A stretch of DNA of 64,000 nucleotides from Gallionella sp. Its GTDB lineage: Bacteria > Pseudomonadota > Gammaproteobacteria > Burkholderiales > Gallionellaceae. Positions 45,468-54,359 of this stretch are shown here, in pieces. The notes below the pieces were generated by a model. The model did not search any database. It was not told the DNA's origin and saw only the letters and a program-made list of their open reading frames with translations. Every line of letters starts with the position of its first letter. Position 1 is the stretch's first letter. A program made the translations under genes and the position numbers. The stretch spans positions 124,001 through 188,000 of the forward strand of contig JAQTMZ010000004.1 in the NCBI GenBank assembly GCA_028714075.1. The letters are read 5' to 3'.

Positions 45468-46241
45468 GTGTTTGACATAACTGCCATACCCGCCCTGCGG
45501 GACAACTATATATGGGCGATCCATAACAACCGGTATGCCGCCGTAGTCGATCCGGGCGAGGCTGCGCCGGTGCTGGCATTCCTGAATACGCACGGCCTGC
45601 AACTCGATGCAATCCTGTGCACCCACCGCCACGCCGACCACATCGGCGGCGTCGCAAAATTGCGCGAAGTATACAACGTGCCGGTGTACGGGAGACAGCA
45701 TCCCGGCAATCCGCACATCAGCCGCGACTTGCGCGAGGGCGACCGGCTCGAACTCAACGCGTTTAATATCGGGGCAGGCATCGTATTCGACATCCTCGAA
45801 ATCCCCGGCCACCTCGACGATCACCTGGCTTTCGTCGCTCCCGGCATGTTATTTTGCGGCGATGTGTTGTTCGGTGCAGGGTGCGGCAGGAATTTCGAGG
45901 GAACGCTGGCGCAACTGCATCGCTCCTTACAGCGCCTCGCACAACTGCCCGGCGACACCTGCGTGTATAGCGGGCACGAATACACCGCCGCCAACCTCCG
46001 CTTCGCGCTGGCCTGTGAGCCGCATAATCCGGACATACAACGGCGTAGCGAACAAGTTGCGCAGCAACGCGCCATAAACCTGCCGACCATGCCCTCCAGC
46101 ATCGCGCTGGAAAAGGCCACCAACCCGTTCCTGCGCTGCACCCAGCCGGAACTTATCCATACCCTGCAACAGCGCGGCCTGGCCGACACCGACGAGCTCA
46201 GCGTGTTTACTGCCTTGCGCGAGTGGAGGAACGACTTTTGA
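45468..46241 (+). CDS. gloB: Hydroxyacylglutathione hydrolase (glyoxalase II)
   Basis: 257 residues from a GTG at 45468 (FDITAIPALRDNYIWAI, the normal start); longer in-frame starts overlap the divergent methyltransferase gene. Metal-binding THRHADHIGG, then IPGHLDDHLAF, FCGDVLFGAGCGR and YSGHEYTAANLRFA. It hydrolyses S-lactoylglutathione in methylglyoxal detoxification. Only ~22 bp separate it from the divergent methyltransferase start. Confidence 0.93.
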   Translation: MFDITAIPALRDNYIWAIHNNRYAAVVDPGEAAPVLAFLNTHGLQLDAILCTHRHADHIGGVAKLREVYNVPVYGRQHPGNPHISRDLREGDRLELNAFNIGAGIVFDILEIPGHLDDHLAFVAPGMLFCGDVLFGAGCGRNFEGTLAQLHRSLQRLAQLPGDTCVYSGHEYTAANLRFALACEPHNPDIQRRSEQVAQQRAINLPTMPSSIALEKATNPFLRCTQPELIHTLQQRGLADTDELSVFTALREWRNDF

Positions 46242-46282
46242 TTGCGATGAACACCGTTCTAGTTTATCCTGCGCGCCCTTTC

Positions 46283-46373
46283 GGAGAGGTGGATGAGCGG
46301 TTTAAGTCGCACGCCTGGAAAGCGTGTTTGGGATAACATCCCAACGGGGGTTCGAATCCCCCCCTCTCCGCCA
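46283..46373 (+). tRNA. tRNA-Ser (anticodon GGA)
   Basis: 91 nt with a long variable arm. The acceptor stem is GGAGAGG / CCTCTCC, the anticodon loop is CTGGAAA (GGA), the T-loop is TTCGAAT, and CCA is encoded. A terminator follows. Confidence 0.96.
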
Positions 46374-46378
46374 AATAC

Positions 46379-46405
46379 AAAACCGCCTCTTGTGGGCGGT
46401 TTTTT
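46379..46405 (+). terminator. Rho-independent terminator after tRNA-Ser
   Basis: AAAACCGCC / GGCGGTTTT stem with a short loop and a TTTTTT tail, starting 5 bp after the CCA end. Confidence 0.85.
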
Positions 46406-46566
46406 ATTTGGTTGAGTGGGCGAAACCGCTTGTATTTGCCCCTAGGTTGCACAGCCCGCCATTCCGGCCTTTCGACAAGTCCGGCATAAACTTTCCCAAC
46501 CGGCAGCCGATATACTTCTTACAGGGTGATATGTTTGCCCCGCAACATCACAGCCGGAGGTGTGAC

Positions 46567-46788
46567 ATGAGCATCGTAACCATGAATATGAGCGATTATG
46601 AAATCAAACGGGATGGCTCGAAGATGGAAGAGTACGGCGATGAAGTGTTATGCGCCGGCTGGAATCCTTCCCTTGCCTTGCAGCAACACACCGATACCGA
46701 AAGAAGCCAGACCCCGGCAATGCCGCGTGAGCTTGCCGCAATCGATATCAATATATTCCTGAAAAAGATGTACGCCTGCCAGCGTTAG
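46567..46788 (+). CDS. Small hypothetical protein
   Basis: 73 residues starting at the ATG at 46567 with a strong GGAGGT ribosome site. The sequence (MSDYEIKRDGSKMEEYGDEVLCAGWNPSL) is polar with one or two Cys residues and no known motif. A strong terminator follows 67 bp later, so it is a single-gene transcript. Function unknown. Confidence 0.6.
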   Translation: MSIVTMNMSDYEIKRDGSKMEEYGDEVLCAGWNPSLALQQHTDTERSQTPAMPRELAAIDINIFLKKMYACQR

Positions 46789-46855
46789 TATTCAGGCGGC
46801 GCTGTTACTGTTGGGTGAACCCCTCCCTGTTCCACTTCAACAGCCGCCTGAATCA

Positions 46856-46885
46856 AAAGGACACCCGCGCGGGTGTCCTTTTTTT
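46856..46885 (+). terminator. Strong rho-independent terminator
   Basis: A near-perfect palindrome (AAGGACACCCGC / GCGGGTGTCCTT) ending in a T7 tract. It serves the small gene at 46567 and may also act for the opposite strand. Confidence 0.9.
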
Positions 46886-46948
46886 GTCTGCTTGAGGGAT
46901 CAAAAGTGCGCAACTAAAACAGCTTTGGCGCATCCCGAAACAATATGA

Positions 46949-47566
46949 TCAGCCTGCTGGTTTTGCGGGAGCAGTAGCGGCTTTATCCGGGTTCGGGTAG
47001 TTGTCCACGAATGATTTGAAGCCGGACTGGATCAACTGATAGGTCTTGTCGATGTTGGAGGCGATATCCCCTTGCAGCACTTTCAGGCCATCAAGAACCT
47101 GGCGCGCATCGGCAAAGCCCTTGTCAACACCGCCACCGATCAGCTTGATGAAATCATCCAGGGCGGTTTTCAGGTCTTTTTCCGGGTGATTTGCAGCGTA
47201 CTTGCCGAAGAACGCCGTGCTCGCTGAAACAATGCGGTCGGCAGTGGCTTGCGGGCCAAAATCCTGGCCGGAGCTGGCGGCGGCCTGGATCGCGTTGTTG
47301 CCAAGTTCGGGCGCCAATACCTTATTGATATTTTCGATGGCGGATTTAAAAAGCAGGCCCATGGAATTGTTGCCGGAGCTTATCGACACCTCCATTGAGG
47401 CTTTCAGGATGGATACGTTAAGCGTTTGCTTGGCAGCGTCAACGCCTGATTTGGCGGGTTCTGCCTGCTTTTGTGCTTGCCCGGCCTCCGACACAGAGCC
47501 ATCTTGCTTGCTTTTGGATTGTACGGCGGCAGTGCTAACTACATTTCCAACAGATTCGGTTTTCAT
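46949..47566 (-). CDS. DUF5610-family protein
   Basis: 205 residues. After a polar, low-complexity N-terminus (~50 residues, Gln/Ala/Lys) the conserved region runs from LNVSILKASMEVSIS through DFGPQATADRIVSASTAFFGKY to GFADARQVLDGLKVLQGDIASNIDKTYQLIQ, which I recognise as DUF5610. No signal peptide or membrane helix. AAGGAG precedes the ATG. Function of the family is not known to me; relatives often lie near motility genes. Confidence 0.7.
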   Translation of the reverse strand: MKTESVGNVVSTAAVQSKSKQDGSVSEAGQAQKQAEPAKSGVDAAKQTLNVSILKASMEVSISSGNNSMGLLFKSAIENINKVLAPELGNNAIQAAASSGQDFGPQATADRIVSASTAFFGKYAANHPEKDLKTALDDFIKLIGGGVDKGFADARQVLDGLKVLQGDIASNIDKTYQLIQSGFKSFVDNYPNPDKAATAPAKPAG

Positions 47567-47728
47567 CGCAGTAACTCCTTGAAATAGACCAACCGGATCA
47601 GCGCAGCCGATTCCGGTTTACAGAACTCATATCGGCAGATAGCGGGAAAACCTTAGGCTGCGAAACAATCTCTGTTCCGTAGCGCGTTATAATTCGCGAA
47701 CATTCCCCTGTTTCGCCGGAGCCGCACC

Positions 47729-48109
47729 ATGCCAAACCCGTCCGACCTGCTGATGTTGCGCGACAAGCTGCGCGCGTTCGCCGAAGCGCGTGACTGGGAC
47801 CAGTTCCATTCACCGAAGAATCTGAGCATGGCGCTGATGGTGGAAGTCGCCGAACTGATGGAACATTTTCAGTGGCTCACCGAAGCACAGTCGGCCGAAC
47901 TATCCCCTGAAGACAAGCAGGCGGTCGCCGAAGAATTGGCCGACATCCTGCTGTATCTGGTGCGCCTGTCGGACAAGCTGGGCGTAGATCTGCGCGAAGC
48001 CGCACTGCTTAAACTGGAAAAGAACGCACTGAAATACCCGGCGGAACAGGTGCGCGGCAGCGCGAAGAAATGTTCCAAATCCCCTCTCCCACTTGCGGGA
48101 GAGGGCTAG
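47729..48109 (+). CDS. MazG-like nucleotide pyrophosphohydrolase with repeat-derived tail
   Basis: 126 residues. The all-alpha NTP pyrophosphatase motifs are visible: EVAELMEHFQW (E-x2-E) and EELADILLYLVRLSDKLG (E-x3-D). Such enzymes remove non-canonical or excess nucleotides. The last ~10 residues (KSPLPLAGEG) are encoded by the palindromic repeat at 48082-48105, which also supplies the stop codon, so the original C-terminus has been replaced or extended. Confidence 0.88.
   Translation: MPNPSDLLMLRDKLRAFAEARDWDQFHSPKNLSMALMVEVAELMEHFQWLTEAQSAELSPEDKQAVAEELADILLYLVRLSDKLGVDLREAALLKLEKNALKYPAEQVRGSAKKCSKSPLPLAGEG
48082..48105 (+). repeat. SPLP-type palindromic repeat at the end of the MazG-like gene
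   Basis: CCCTCTCCC ACTT-type centre and GGGAGAGGG form a near-perfect hairpin; a further GAGAGGGTG follows. Same family as 44625-44647 and 42110-42148. Confidence 0.75.
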
Positions 48110-48130
48110 GGAGAGGGTGTGCAGGGAGAT

Positions 48131-49171
48131 TTAACTCACCGCTACCCTCGCCGCGCCCTGCCCCATCGTACCGATCACCGCCGCCTGTTCGAATCCGGCG
48201 TTCCTGAAGCATGCCAGCACCTCGTCCGCCGCCTGCGGCGCGACACTCACCAGCAACCCGCCGCTGGTTTGCGCATCGGCCAGCAGGCGCTGCTGCCAGG
48301 TTGCCAGATGCGCGGCAAAATCCACTTCATGCCCGTAGCTCGCCAGGTTGCGCTCGATTGCGCCGGGGCCGATACCCTGCTGCGCCAGCGGCAAGGCTTC
48401 GGATAACACCGGCACCTGGTCGAATTTCAGCTCTGCACCCAACCCCGCGCCCCGGCACATCTCCAGCAGATGCCCGAGCAGGCCGAAGCCGGTCACATCG
48501 GTCAGCGCGTGTACGCCGCTCAAATTGGAAAGCGCGCTGCCCACCGCATTGAGCCGGGTGGTGGTGGCGATCATCTGCGCATAGCCGTTGGCGGAGAGCA
48601 GGTTCTTCTTCAATGCCGCCGCCAGCACGCCCACGCCCAGGCCTTTGCCGAGAATCAGCAGGTCGCCCGCCCGTGCGTCGCTGTTCTTCTTCAGCTTGTC
48701 CGGGTGCACGATGCCGATGGCCACCAGCCCGTAAATCGGCTCGACGGAATCGATGGAATGCCCGCCTGCCAATGGAATGCCGGCGGCTTCGCATACCGCT
48801 TCGCCGCCCTGCAGGATCGCGCGGATGGTCTCGACCGGTAGCTTGTTGATCGGCATGCCGACGATCGCCAGCGCCATGATCGGCGTGCCGCCCATCGCAT
48901 ACACGTCGGACAGCGCGTTGGTCGCGGCGATGCGCCCGAAGTCGAACGGGTCGTCGACGATCGGCATGAAAAAATCGGTGGTCGCGATGACCGCCTGCTG
49001 GTCGTTCAGACGGTACACCGCCGCGTCATCGCTGGTTTCCGTACCGACCAGCAGGTTGGCAAACGGCAGTTTTTGTTTTGCTGCGCCCAAGATTTCCTGC
49101 AACAAGGCAGGTGCTATTTTGCAGCCGCAGCCGCCACCGTGCGACAATTGGGTCAACTTTACTTCGGACAC
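48131..49171 (-). CDS. selD: Selenide, water dikinase
   Basis: 346 residues from the GTG at 49171 (AGAGG upstream); an earlier TTG at 49186 is in frame. The active-site loop is SHGGGCGCKIAP with Cys, followed by DDAAVYRLND, TTDFFMPIVDDPFDFGRIAA and GGHSIDS. It makes selenophosphate from selenide and ATP. The divergent neighbour mnmH uses selenophosphate, so the pair serves tRNA selenation. No selA or selB is in the window. Confidence 0.95.
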   Translation of the reverse strand: MSEVKLTQLSHGGGCGCKIAPALLQEILGAAKQKLPFANLLVGTETSDDAAVYRLNDQQAVIATTDFFMPIVDDPFDFGRIAATNALSDVYAMGGTPIMALAIVGMPINKLPVETIRAILQGGEAVCEAAGIPLAGGHSIDSVEPIYGLVAIGIVHPDKLKKNSDARAGDLLILGKGLGVGVLAAALKKNLLSANGYAQMIATTTRLNAVGSALSNLSGVHALTDVTGFGLLGHLLEMCRGAGLGAELKFDQVPVLSEALPLAQQGIGPGAIERNLASYGHEVDFAAHLATWQQRLLADAQTSGGLLVSVAPQAADEVLACFRNAGFEQAAVIGTMGQGAARVAVS

Positions 49172-49188
49172 GACTACCTCTTTCAAGA

Positions 49189-50238
49189 ATGTTGTTCAGA
49201 ACCGCAAACCTATCACAGCTCGGCGAATTTGACGAAATTATCGACGTGCGCACTCCGGCGGAGTTCGCCGAGGATCACATTCCCGGCGCGATCAACTGTC
49301 CGGTGCTGTCCGACGAGGAGCGCATCGCCGTCGGCACGCTGTACAAGCAAGTGTCGCCGTTCGAGGCGCGCAAGCTCGGTGCGGCGCTGGTCGCGAAGAA
49401 TATCGCCGAGCATCTGCAAACGCGCTTCCTCGACCATCCCAAATCATGGCGCCCGCTGGTCTATTGCTGGCGCGGCGGGCAGCGCAGCGGCGCGCTGTGC
49501 ATCATCCTCGCGCAGATCGGTTGGGCGGCGCATAAACTGGAGGGCGGCTACAAGACTTACCGGCGCGATGTGCTGGACAAGCTGGCGACCCTGCCGCAGC
49601 AATTTTCGTTGCGCGTGATTTGCGGCGCAACTGGCTCGGGCAAGAGCCGCCTGCTCGCCGCGCTGGCGGACAGCGGACAGCCCAACCACAAACAACAGGT
49701 TCTTGACCTGGAAAACCTCGCGCAGCATCGTGGCTCGGTGCTGGGCAGGCTGCCGCAGCAGGCGCAGCCGTCGCAGAGATGTTTTGAGAGTGAGCTGCTG
49801 CAAGCCCTGCAAAAACTCGACCCGGCGCGCCCGGTGTATGTCGAAGCGGAGAGCAACAAGATCGGCAGCATCACCCTGCCCGATGCGCTGGTCGGCGCGA
49901 TGCACAGCGGCGAATGCCTGCTGGTCGAAACGCCGCTCAAAGTGCGCGTCGCCGGGCTGCTGGAAGACTACCGCCATTACCTCGCCAACCCGGAAACGCT
50001 GATCGAACACTTGCAGGTGCTGCACCGTTTTCACGGCAGCAAACAACTGGAACACTGGACCGCCTTGATCCGCGCCGGAGACTTTCCCGCACTGGTCGCG
50101 GAGCTGCTCACGCTGCACTACGACCCGAGCTATTTCCGTGCGACATCCAAGCATTACCCGAATCTCGACAAGGCGCGACGCATCGCGCTGGAAGATTTAT
50201 CAGAGAATGCACTGAGGGAAATTGCAAAGAGCCTGTAG
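49189..50238 (+). CDS. mnmH: tRNA 2-selenouridine synthase
   Basis: 349 residues from the ATG at 49189; upstream in-frame starts would overlap selD. The N-terminal rhodanese domain carries the catalytic Cys in LVYCWRGGQRSGAL, and a P-loop (GATGSGKSRLL) begins the ATPase-like part. It replaces sulfur with selenium in 2-thiouridine of tRNA wobble positions. Divergent from selD with only 17 bp between start codons. Confidence 0.93.
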   Translation: MLFRTANLSQLGEFDEIIDVRTPAEFAEDHIPGAINCPVLSDEERIAVGTLYKQVSPFEARKLGAALVAKNIAEHLQTRFLDHPKSWRPLVYCWRGGQRSGALCIILAQIGWAAHKLEGGYKTYRRDVLDKLATLPQQFSLRVICGATGSGKSRLLAALADSGQPNHKQQVLDLENLAQHRGSVLGRLPQQAQPSQRCFESELLQALQKLDPARPVYVEAESNKIGSITLPDALVGAMHSGECLLVETPLKVRVAGLLEDYRHYLANPETLIEHLQVLHRFHGSKQLEHWTALIRAGDFPALVAELLTLHYDPSYFRATSKHYPNLDKARRIALEDLSENALREIAKSL

Positions 50239-50295
50239 GGGCGCGATTCATCACGCCCTGCCTTATTCATGGGCGCGATGAATCGCGCCCCTACA
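50234..50295 (+). repeat. GTAGGGGCG-type palindromic repeat (GCGATTCATC core)
   Basis: TGTAGGGGCGCGATTCATC... is inverted as ...GATGAATCGCGCCCCTACA. It overlaps the mnmH stop codon and reaches the end of the convergent dioxygenase gene. Same end sequence as the elements at 54166, 58541 and 59467 but a different core. Confidence 0.8.
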
Positions 50296-51073
50296 CCGGA
50301 TCAAACACCCACGCATCCATCGCCAACAGCCCGTAGGTCATCACGCGATTCAGATGCACTGCGCCGCCGATCCTGTTTGCCGCACCGAGCGCCACGAACA
50401 GCGGCAACAAATGCTCGTCGGTGGGATGGTTCTGCACCGCATGCGGCGCGTGGGCGCGATATTCGCCGAGTGCCTTGAGATCGCCCGCAGCGATCTTTTC
50501 CGCGATCCAGTCGCGGAACTCGGTCACCCAGAGCGGCGCAGGTTCGCCTTGCGGATGCCTGAATATGGCATGCAGGTTATGGGTGATCGCCCCGCTGCCG
50601 ATGATCAACACGCCCTGCTTGCGCAATGGCCGCAGCGCGCGCCCCAATGCGATATGCCATGCCGGATTCTGTTCGGGTTGCAGCGAGAGTTGCGCGACCG
50701 GAATATCCGCTTCAGGAAACAGGAAACTCAGCGGCACCCACGCACCGTGATCGAGGCCGCGCGCATCGTCCAGTTGCACCGGGATCTTGGCCTGTTGCAG
50801 CGCGAGCGCAACGGCTTGCGCCAGCTCCGGCGCGCCGGGTGCGGCATAGCGCAGCTTGTACAGCTCCTCCGGGAAGCCGCTGAAGTCGTGGATGGTTTCG
50901 GGGTGGACGGTGCTGCTGACGGTCGAAATCGGCGATTCCCAATGCGCCGAGATCACCAGAATGGCGGAAGGTTTGGGCAGTTGCCCGCCAAGCTGACGCC
51001 ACGCCGCCCCCGTCTCGCCCGGATCGAGCGACAGCGTGGGCGCGCCGTGCGAGAGAAACAGAACTGGCACCAT
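50291..51073 (-). CDS. DODA/YgiD-type extradiol ring-cleavage dioxygenase
   Basis: 260 residues. Family motifs: VLFLSHGAPTL (His metal ligand), ILVISAHWESP (His), GLDHGAWVPL (His) and GSGAITHNLHAIF. Proteins of this class use iron or zinc; YgiD of Escherichia coli opens the ring of DOPA. The natural substrate here is unknown. It stands alone and ends against mnmH. Confidence 0.88.
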   Translation of the reverse strand: MVPVLFLSHGAPTLSLDPGETGAAWRQLGGQLPKPSAILVISAHWESPISTVSSTVHPETIHDFSGFPEELYKLRYAAPGAPELAQAVALALQQAKIPVQLDDARGLDHGAWVPLSFLFPEADIPVAQLSLQPEQNPAWHIALGRALRPLRKQGVLIIGSGAITHNLHAIFRHPQGEPAPLWVTEFRDWIAEKIAAGDLKALGEYRAHAPHAVQNHPTDEHLLPLFVALGAANRIGGAVHLNRVMTYGLLAMDAWVFDPV

Positions 51074-51166
51074 TTTTGTACCCCGCCAAACGAAATACCG
51101 GAGTTAATCCTATCACGACATCTGCCGCATCTGAACTAAAATAGCAGCGAACATCCGGGGTTAAAC

Positions 51167-52216
51167 ATGGAATACAGACAATTAGGCACCAGCGATTTAC
51201 GCGTGTCGGCATTGGCGCTCGGCACGATGACCTTCGGCGAGCAGAACAGCGAGGCGGAAGCACACGCGCAGCTCGATCTGGCGGTCGCGCGCGGCGTGAA
51301 TTTCATCGACACCGCCGAGATGTATCCGGTCGCACCGCGCGCCGAAACGGCGGGGCGCACCGAGAGCTACATCGGCACCTGGCTGAAGCGCCAGCAACGC
51401 GACCAACTGATCGTCGCCACCAAGATCGCCGGGCCGGCGCGCGGCTTCACCTGGATACGCAACACGCCGCGCATCGACCGCGCCCAACTCAACGCCGCGC
51501 TGGACGGCAGCCTGCGCCGCTTGCAGACCGACTACGTGGACTTGTATCAGATTCACTGGCCGGATCGCTACGTGCCGATGTTCGGCGCGACGAGTTACGA
51601 TGCGGCGCAGGAGCGCGACAGCGTGCCGATTGCCGAGCAACTGCAAGCGCTGGGTGATCTGGTCAAGGCCGGAAAGATACGCCACATCGGCCTGTCCAAC
51701 GAAACGCCGTGGGGCGTCTCCGAATTTCTGCGTTGCGCCGAAACACTCGGTCTGCCGAAAATCATCTCGATCCAAAACGCCTACCACCTGATGAACCGCA
51801 CCTTCGAGAACGGCCTCGCGGAAGTCTGCCGCCACGCGAACGTCGGTCTGCTCGCCTACAGCCCGCTCGCGTTCGGCCATCTCACCGGCAAATACCTCGC
51901 TGACTTGCAAGGGCCAGAAATCACTACGAGGGGACGCGTCACCCTATTCCCTGGCTTCGGCCAGCGCTACCACAAGCCCAACGTACCCGCCGCCAGCAAG
52001 GAATATGTGCGCATCGCTCAGGAAGCCGGGCTCAGCCCGGCGCAGATGGCGCTGGCCTTCGCCCGCACGCGCTGGTTCACCAACAGCGTGATCCTCGGCG
52101 CAACCAGCGTGCAGCAGTTGCAGGAGAATCTGGACAGCGCGGAACTGACGCTAACGGCGGAAGTGCTGGAGAAGATCGAAGCGGTGCACAGGGTGTATCC
52201 GAATCCGGCGCCATAA
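51167..52216 (+). CDS. Tas-like aldo/keto reductase
   Basis: 349 residues. Aldo-keto reductase signatures: NFIDTAEMYPV with the catalytic Asp and Tyr, YVDLYQIHWPDRY, IRHIGLSNETPWG and the C-terminal ARTRWFTNSVILGATS NADPH-binding region. The RTESYIGTWL segment and length match the Tas subgroup (YajO/Tas). NADPH-dependent carbonyl reduction; substrate unknown. Divergent from the dioxygenase with a 93-bp gap. Confidence 0.9.
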   Translation: MEYRQLGTSDLRVSALALGTMTFGEQNSEAEAHAQLDLAVARGVNFIDTAEMYPVAPRAETAGRTESYIGTWLKRQQRDQLIVATKIAGPARGFTWIRNTPRIDRAQLNAALDGSLRRLQTDYVDLYQIHWPDRYVPMFGATSYDAAQERDSVPIAEQLQALGDLVKAGKIRHIGLSNETPWGVSEFLRCAETLGLPKIISIQNAYHLMNRTFENGLAEVCRHANVGLLAYSPLAFGHLTGKYLADLQGPEITTRGRVTLFPGFGQRYHKPNVPAASKEYVRIAQEAGLSPAQMALAFARTRWFTNSVILGATSVQQLQENLDSAELTLTAEVLEKIEAVHRVYPNPAP

Positions 52217-52349
52217 TGACGTGTTAGGATATTCGCCAAGTATGAAATCAAAGTGATAAAAACGATCCAACTTATACTGAAAACTCCGCTGAAGCATCAG
52301 TCATTTCCGTCATCCACTTTACGTTAAGGCTTCAACAACCCGAGTACTC

Positions 52350-52736
52350 ATGTTATCCACAAAGCAAATCACCGAATACGCAGCATCGCTCTTTGGTCGG
52401 CGCCACGAAAGCACCAATCTTGCTTGGGCAGACATTTCGATTGGTGACTGGAAACCAACGCAGAATCAATGCCATGAAAATGTAACGGCTTGGTGCGCAT
52501 ATAATGCTGGCTATGAACCGATTCGTGGGTGGCTGTATTTTGACTTTGAAAATAAACTAGACTACGTGCAATTCGTTGCTCACTCTGTGGTGCGCGCGCC
52601 AGATAGCATACTTTATAATATTACGCCCGCCCAAGCATCACAGCAGTATCCTTTTATTTCTGCAAATTTGCCCGAAACAGAATATGCAACACTAGTCGAG
52701 ATGCAAGGTATTGTGAATCTCAGACACTTCAAATAA
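52350..52736 (+). CDS. Unknown small protein with a Cys-His pattern, AT-rich
   Basis: 128 residues. QCHENVTAWC (Cys41, His42, Cys49), then GWLYFDFENKLDYVQFVAHSVV (His78) and YNITP (Asn90). A Cys, a later His and a following polar residue are the order of papain-like or transglutaminase folds, but this is speculative. The base composition is clearly more AT-rich than the neighbours, suggesting recent arrival. A palindromic repeat lies downstream. No membrane segment or signal peptide. Confidence 0.55.
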   Translation: MLSTKQITEYAASLFGRRHESTNLAWADISIGDWKPTQNQCHENVTAWCAYNAGYEPIRGWLYFDFENKLDYVQFVAHSVVRAPDSILYNITPAQASQQYPFISANLPETEYATLVEMQGIVNLRHFK

Positions 52737-52818
52737 CAAACTCACGTAGGTTGGAATGCTTGTGGTTCCGCAAAGCCCGCTCCGTTCGTGCTGAGGTATC
52801 GAAGCGAATGGAGCCCGC

Positions 52819-52895
52819 GTAGGGTGCAATAAGCGTAGCGCATTGCACCGGATGATTTACATGCGGCGCAATGCCCATTGGTTATTGCGCCCTAC
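52819..52895 (+). repeat. Inverted repeat GTAGGGTGCAATAAG / TTATTGCGCCCTAC
   Basis: The ends are near-perfect inverted copies enclosing GTAGCGCATTGCACC. It sits between the orphan gene at 52350 and the end of purT. A neighbouring stretch (52765-52815) resembles other dispersed repeats. No gene in 52740-52900. Confidence 0.65.
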
Positions 52896-52900
52896 CAACC

Positions 52901-54118
52901 CTACGGTTTAACCGGCCTGACCTTCCCCGCCGCCAGCTTCGCGCGTTCCCGCGCTTCATAGACATCCTTGCCGTTTGCCAGCGCCACACCCATGCGGCGG
53001 CGGGCGAAGGATTCCGGTTTGCCGAACAGGCGCAGGTCGCTTTGCGGCACGCGCAGCGCTTCGTCCACACCGGCGAAGGCGATGCCTTTTTCTTCCAGTT
53101 GGCCGTAGATCACCGCGCTCGCTCCGGGTGCTTTCAGGCTCACGTCCACCGGCAGGCCGAGGATAGCGCGGGCGTGGAGTTCGAATTCGCTGAAGCGTTG
53201 GCTGCACATCGTGACCATGCCGGTGTCGTGCGGGCGCGGGCTGACTTCACTGAACCACACCTCATCGTCCTTGATGAACAGTTCGACGCCGAAGATGCCG
53301 AGGCCGCCGAGGTCGTCGGTGACTTTTTTCGCGATGTCGCGCGAGCGTTGCAGGGCCAGCAGCGACATGGGCTGCGGCTGCCAGCTTTCGACGTAATCGC
53401 CGAGTACCTGCAAGTGCCCGATGGGCTCGCAGAAATGCGTCTCGACTTGGCCGTCTGCGCCCATTGCGCGCACGGTGAGCTGGGTGATTTCGTAGTCGAA
53501 GTCGATCATGCCTTCGACGATGACGCGCCCCTGCGTGACGCGCGAGCCGGTGGCGGCGTAATCCCATGCGGCCTCGATATCATTCGCGCTGTCCACTTTC
53601 GTTTGCCCCTTGCCGGAGGACGACATCAGCGGTTTGACGAAGCACGGGTAGCCAATCTCTTTGATTGCGGCGCGCAGCTCTTCCAGGCTGTTGGCGAATT
53701 TGTACGGCGAGACCGGCAGCCCGAGCGTCTCGGCAACCAGGCGGCGGATGCCTTCGCGGTTCATCGTGAGCCTGGCGGCGCGCGCGGTCGGGATGACACG
53801 CGCCAATCCCTCACGTTCTATTTCCACCAGCATGTCGGTGGCGATGGCCTCGATTTCCGGCACGACGAGGTGCGGTTTTTCCTGTTCGATCAGCGCGCGC
53901 AGTTGCGCCCCGTCCATCATGTTGATGACGCGCGCATGGTGCGCCACCTGCTGGCCGGGCGAATCGGCATAGCGGTCCACGGCGATGGTTTCCACGCCGA
54001 GGCGTTGCAGCGCAATGATGACTTCCTTGCCGAGTTCGCCGCTGCCGAGCAGCATGACGCGGATCGCGGAAGGGGTGAGCGGGGTGCCGATGATGAGCGG
54101 TTTTGATTGGGTAGTCAT
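52901..54118 (-). CDS. purT: Formate-dependent phosphoribosylglycinamide formyltransferase
   Basis: 405 residues from the ATG at 54118 ([14 protein letters not shown], the standard start). ATP-grasp fold: [60 protein letters not shown]. It formylates GAR with formate and ATP in purine synthesis, an alternative to PurN. It stands alone with repeats on both sides. Confidence 0.95.
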   Translation of the reverse strand: MTTQSKPLIIGTPLTPSAIRVMLLGSGELGKEVIIALQRLGVETIAVDRYADSPGQQVAHHARVINMMDGAQLRALIEQEKPHLVVPEIEAIATDMLVEIEREGLARVIPTARAARLTMNREGIRRLVAETLGLPVSPYKFANSLEELRAAIKEIGYPCFVKPLMSSSGKGQTKVDSANDIEAAWDYAATGSRVTQGRVIVEGMIDFDYEITQLTVRAMGADGQVETHFCEPIGHLQVLGDYVESWQPQPMSLLALQRSRDIAKKVTDDLGGLGIFGVELFIKDDEVWFSEVSPRPHDTGMVTMCSQRFSEFELHARAILGLPVDVSLKAPGASAVIYGQLEEKGIAFAGVDEALRVPQSDLRLFGKPESFARRRMGVALANGKDVYEARERAKLAAGKVRPVKP

Positions 54119-54165
54119 GTGGTGTATGAGGGTGTGTAAAATTATTTTAAAAAACGGTTGCAACT

Positions 54166-54221
54166 TGTAGGAGCGGGCCATGCCCGCGACAAGCTGTTCG
54201 CGGGCATGGCCCGCTCCTACA
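54166..54221 (+). repeat. GTAGGAGCG-type palindromic repeat (GGCCATGCCCGC core)
   Basis: TGTAGGAGCGGGCCATGCCC is inverted as GGGCATGGCCCGCTCCTACA. It lies just upstream of purT, in the gap before the aldolase gene. Confidence 0.8.
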
Positions 54222-54359
54222 GGTGCCCAATTATAAGTGAAATATCACAGGGTGCATTCCATGCACCAATGGTAATGGCGCATGGAATGCATGCAACATT
54301 TTGTGCCCCAACAGGAGTAACATAACCACTCCATTCAGACCATCATAAGGAGCGAGATC

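Noticed and set aside
52871..54106. A 411-codon frame antisense to purT
   Set aside because: It is the shadow of the purT frame in GC-rich DNA and has no ribosome site.
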